DNA from: Acidobacteriota bacterium
GTDB taxonomy: Bacteria > Acidobacteriota > Vicinamibacteria > Vicinamibacterales > CAVVIG01
Reading direction: 5' to 3'
Assembly: GCA_003222555.1 (NCBI GenBank)
Contig: QHWL01000061.1
Location: forward strand, 1 to 16,618
DNA: 16,618 bases
Under the pieces are notes generated by a model that was given only the letters and a program-made list of their open reading frames with translations, made no database searches and was not told the DNA's origin. Below are positions 14,569 through 16,618 of this stretch, piece by piece (the first letter of the stretch is position 1; each line of letters opens with the position of its first letter). The position numbers and the translations under genes are program-made.

Positions 14569-15132
14569 GTGGCCGCTGGATTGGATGCTCGCACGCGACT
14601 CGTTGCCGCCGCAACCGCACTGAGCCTGTTGGCCGTGCTCGTTGGCGGATGCGGCGATCGCCGTCGCGATCGGCCGCCGGAGGCGGCCGGCCGTTCTACC
14701 GACTCTCCCTGGTTTGCTGACGTCGCTCCGCAATCCGGGTTGATGTTCACGCACTTCAACGGCATGGCGGGCGAGTTCTACTACCCGGAGATCATGCCGC
14801 CAGGCGTGGCGCTGTTCGACTATGACAACGACGGCGATCTGGACGTGTTCATCGTCCAGGGACAGATGCTCGGATCCAAGACGATCGATCGCGCGCTGTT
14901 TCCGCCCCGTGATCGCGCGGTGCTGCGCGGCCGGCTGTTCAGAAATGATCTGAAGGTCGACGCGGACGGCGCGCGCACGCTGCACTTCACCGATGTGACC
15001 GACGCCAGTCATCTCGAGGCGTACGGCTACGGCATGGGCGTCGCGACCGGCGATTTCAACAACGACGGCACGCGCTACGAGCACCGCCAGCCCAGCCGGA
15101 CGCCATGGTTAGACGACGAGGTGACCCGCTGA
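14569..15132 (+). pseudogene. FG-GAP/VCBS-repeat lipoprotein, apparently truncated (ASPIC/UnbV-type family)
   Basis: The frame encodes 187 aa. It opens with a lipoprotein signal (TRLVAAATALSLLAVLVGGC, lipobox Cys28), then SPWFADVAPQSGLMFTHFNG, a first calcium-loop repeat GVALFDYDNDGDLDVFIVQG (80-98), LRGRLFRNDL, and a second repeat that starts GYGMGVATGDFNNDG (153-167). The family pattern then breaks at about 15070. Instead of the usual W-x-DL continuation it reads about 20 unrelated residues (TRYEHRQPSRTPWLDDEVTR) and stops. Intact relatives are several hundred residues longer and often end in an ASPIC/UnbV domain. The GTG at 14569 has GGAG 9 nt upstream; a TTG at 14581 is possible. Repeat copy 4 starts 20 nt after the stop. 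Most likely it is the remnant of a deletion or rearrangement, though a short secreted product could still be made. Confidence 0.75.
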
Positions 15133-15152
15133 TGCCGTTTCAGAGTCGCGTT

Positions 15153-15278
15153 CGCAGGCCGGAAGAGCCTGCGAAGAAACCGTGAACCGCCGAAACCGCC
15201 GAGAATAAAACGCTAAGGATTCTTAGCGCGCTCAGCGTGCTCTGCGGTAAAACGGCGCATTTTTTCATGCGCTCTGAG
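15153..15278. repeat. CGCAGAG-type hairpin repeat, copy 4 (after the truncated lipoprotein gene)
   Basis: This is the longest copy and has several hairpins. GCAGGC (15154-15159) pairs with GCCTGC (15167-15172). CGCTAAG and CTTAGCG pair around GATT in the core. GCGCAT-TTTTTC-ATGCGC gives a perfect 6-bp stem at the right end. The left shoulder matches copy 3 and the T-tract shoulder matches copy 2. It separates the broken gene from the TonB receptor. Confidence 0.78.
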
Positions 15279-15454
15279 GGCCTGCGCCATTAGGGTTTGC
15301 GAAAACGCCCGATGTCGGAATCGATTCGCTGTTACTGGCTTTTTGTCTTGACTTGAGCCGAGCCGTTAGCTCGTGCTCAAAGTTCCACAGAATTCCTTAA
15401 GAGTTCCATCGAATCAAGAGGGGCATGTCGTGGAATAGCAGTTGCAGGCGGCCC
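15279..15454 (+). promoter_or_regulatory. Upstream region of the TonB-dependent receptor
   Basis: No gene is seen here. A TTGACT (15348-15353) could be a -35 box, but no good -10 follows at the right distance. GAGC-CGTTA-GCTC just after it is a short inverted repeat. The promoter is assumed to lie here because repeat copy 4 upstream looks like a terminator. Confidence 0.3.
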
Positions 15455-15469
15455 GCCCCCGAAGGGGGC
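15455..15469 (+). promoter_or_regulatory. Hairpin enclosing the ribosome-binding site of the TonB receptor
   Basis: GCCCCC-GAA-GGGGGC is a perfect 6-bp, all-GC stem with a 3-nt loop. The G-run that must serve as Shine-Dalgarno sits in the 3' arm, 6 nt before the ATG at 15475. In mRNA the site would be occluded, which may limit or regulate translation of this outer-membrane protein. Confidence 0.45.
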
Positions 15470-15474
15470 CGGCG

Positions 15475-16618
15475 ATGGCGACAATCGGCGTACGTGTTTC
15501 CCTGTTCACTTGGTTGGCTTTGCTGCCAACGTTGGCCTTCGCCCAAGCCTCGATTACGGGGACCGTCAAAGACCCGTCCGGTGCCGTCCTGCCGGGCGTG
15601 ACCGTCGAAGCCACCAGCGACGTCCTCATCGAGAAAGTACGCCTGGCGACGACCGATCCGACCGGCCAGTATCGCATCGTCAATCTGGGGTCGGGCAAGT
15701 ACTCCCTCACCTTCGCGCTGCCAGGCTTTACCACGTACAAGCGCGACGGTATCGAGCTCACCGGATCCTTCACCGCGACCATCAACGCGGAGCTGCGGAT
15801 TGGCGCGATCGAAGAAACCGTCATCGTCAGCGCCGAATCGCCGGTCGTCGACACTCAGAGCGTGCGGCGGCAGACGACCATCGCGAACGACGTCATCGCG
15901 GCGCTCCCGGCGGCGCGCGCGTACGCCGGAATCATGACGCTCATTCCCGCGACGATCACTCAGACGGGCGCCAACCTCGATCTCCAGGTCACACCCGGTA
16001 TGCTCGTGTTCGGCGGGTCCGGCGGACGCAACAACGAAGGCCGTCTGCAGGTCGATGGCTTGATGACCGGAGCCGCGTTCAACGGCGCCGGCGTCTCGAG
16101 CTACGTGCCCGACATCGGCAACGCGGCCGAAGTGGCGATGACCACCTCCGGCGGTCTGGGCGAGGCGGAAGTCGGAGGACCGACACTCAGCATCGTGCCG
16201 AAGACCGGCGGCAACACCGTCAAGGGTTCGGTATACCTCTCCGGCGTAACCTCTGGAATGGTGGGCAGCAACTACACCCAGGATTTGCGGACGCGCGGTC
16301 TGACCGCACCGAACGCACTGCTGAAGTTGTGGGACTACAACGTGGGCGTCGGCGGGCCGATCAAGACCGACCGGATTTGGTTCTTCGGACAATTCCGCGA
16401 CGAGGGGAGCCATCGCACGATTGCCGGCATGTTCGCGAACGCGAACCTCGGGGATCCCACGAAGCGGACCTACGTCGCGGACAAAGCGCGGCCGGCGATT
16501 CAGGCCGGCAGCTGGCGAAATGGTTCGCTGCGCCTGACGGTGCAGGCGAACGCGAAGAACAAGTTCAACGTGTTCTGGGACGAGCAGCATCCCTGTCAGG
16601 GCGGGGCGTTCCCCCGCT
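15475..16618 (+). CDS. TonB-dependent receptor with N-terminal carboxypeptidase-regulatory-like domain, N-terminal part
   Basis: The frame is open from the ATG at 15475 to the window edge (381 codons), so the 3' part is missing. The signal peptide is FTWLALLPTLAFAQ. Residues 25-110 form a carboxypeptidase-regulatory-like beta-sandwich (SITGTVKDPSGAVLPGVTVE, TDPTGQYRIVNLGSGKYSL). A linker EETVIVSAESPVVDTQSV leads into the plug domain (about 130-255), with LPAARAYAGIM, GGRNNEGRLQVDG and SIVPKTGGNTVKGSV, and then the first barrel strands (NVGVGGPIKTDRIWFFGQFR). This Oar-like architecture is heavily expanded in Acidobacteria and is thought to import glycans, peptides or other large ligands through the outer membrane. 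Full-length members are usually about 900-1200 aa. The start has a G-run upstream that is locked in a hairpin. The ligand cannot be told. Confidence 0.92.
   Translation, partial: MATIGVRVSLFTWLALLPTLAFAQASITGTVKDPSGAVLPGVTVEATSDVLIEKVRLATTDPTGQYRIVNLGSGKYSLTFALPGFTTYKRDGIELTGSFTATINAELRIGAIEETVIVSAESPVVDTQSVRRQTTIANDVIAALPAARAYAGIMTLIPATITQTGANLDLQVTPGMLVFGGSGGRNNEGRLQVDGLMTGAAFNGAGVSSYVPDIGNAAEVAMTTSGGLGEAEVGGPTLSIVPKTGGNTVKGSVYLSGVTSGMVGSNYTQDLRTRGLTAPNALLKLWDYNVGVGGPIKTDRIWFFGQFRDEGSHRTIAGMFANANLGDPTKRTYVADKARPAIQAGSWRNGSLRLTVQANAKNKFNVFWDEQHPCQGGAFPR

Noticed and set aside
15108..15114. GTTAGAC, which fits the GTTRRRY core of an integron attC site
   Set aside because: No partner RYYYAAC core with the needed inverted arms was found nearby, and no integrase is in the window. 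A single heptamer match is expected by chance.

Overview
The window is GC-rich, gene-dense bacterial DNA. Its content points to the Acidobacteriota, most likely the class Vicinamibacteria. The reasons are a DUF1592/DUF1552/ankyrin gene trio, a TonB-dependent receptor with an N-terminal carboxypeptidase-regulatory-like domain, many Tat or Sec signal peptides, an exported family with the PPGGPR...HWDGDTLVVD pattern, and dispersed hairpin repeats built from the words CGCAGAG/CTCTGCG and GGACCAAGGAC. The assignment rests on gene families, because no rRNA or tRNA is present.

Positions 1-4171 hold part of a molybdenum hydroxylase (CO-dehydrogenase-like) cluster. The 3' end of the large subunit (coxL-like) and the FAD subunit (coxM) run on + and overlap by 4 nt. 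Three accessory genes face them on -: coxD (MoxR-type AAA+ ATPase), coxE (VWA protein, 4-nt overlap with coxD) and coxG (SRPBCC protein). coxG lies between two direct copies of a hairpin repeat. A separate cluster of inverted repeats (1901-2038) lies between coxG and coxE.

Positions 4200-10101 hold a tight minus-strand operon. A large exported protein with two CxxCH motifs and DUF1587/1595/1592/1588/1585 domains comes first, then a Tat-exported DUF1552 protein (3-nt gap), then an exported ankyrin-repeat protein (4-nt gap). The ankyrin stop lies 28 nt before coxD, so the transcript could run on into coxDE.

A divergent control region with a nested palindrome (10102-10305) separates that operon from a plus-strand set at 10306-13917. 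This set holds a thiamine-diphosphate-dependent enzyme with a Tat signal, a small c-type cytochrome with its start codon 10 nt after the enzyme's stop, a 171-bp inverted repeat, and an exported conserved protein of unknown function. I read the ThDP enzyme and cytochrome as a possible periplasmic oxidation module; this is the most interesting functional hypothesis here.

Positions 14066-16618 hold a small exported protein on -, a lipoprotein with FG-GAP/VCBS-type calcium loops that stops abruptly and looks truncated next to a repeat copy, and the first 381 codons of a TonB-dependent receptor that runs off the window. Four copies of the CGCAGAG-type repeat occur (1205, 1789, 13961, 15153). Two of them sit between convergent genes, as bidirectional terminators would. 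No CRISPR array, tRNA, rRNA, transposase or phage gene was seen.
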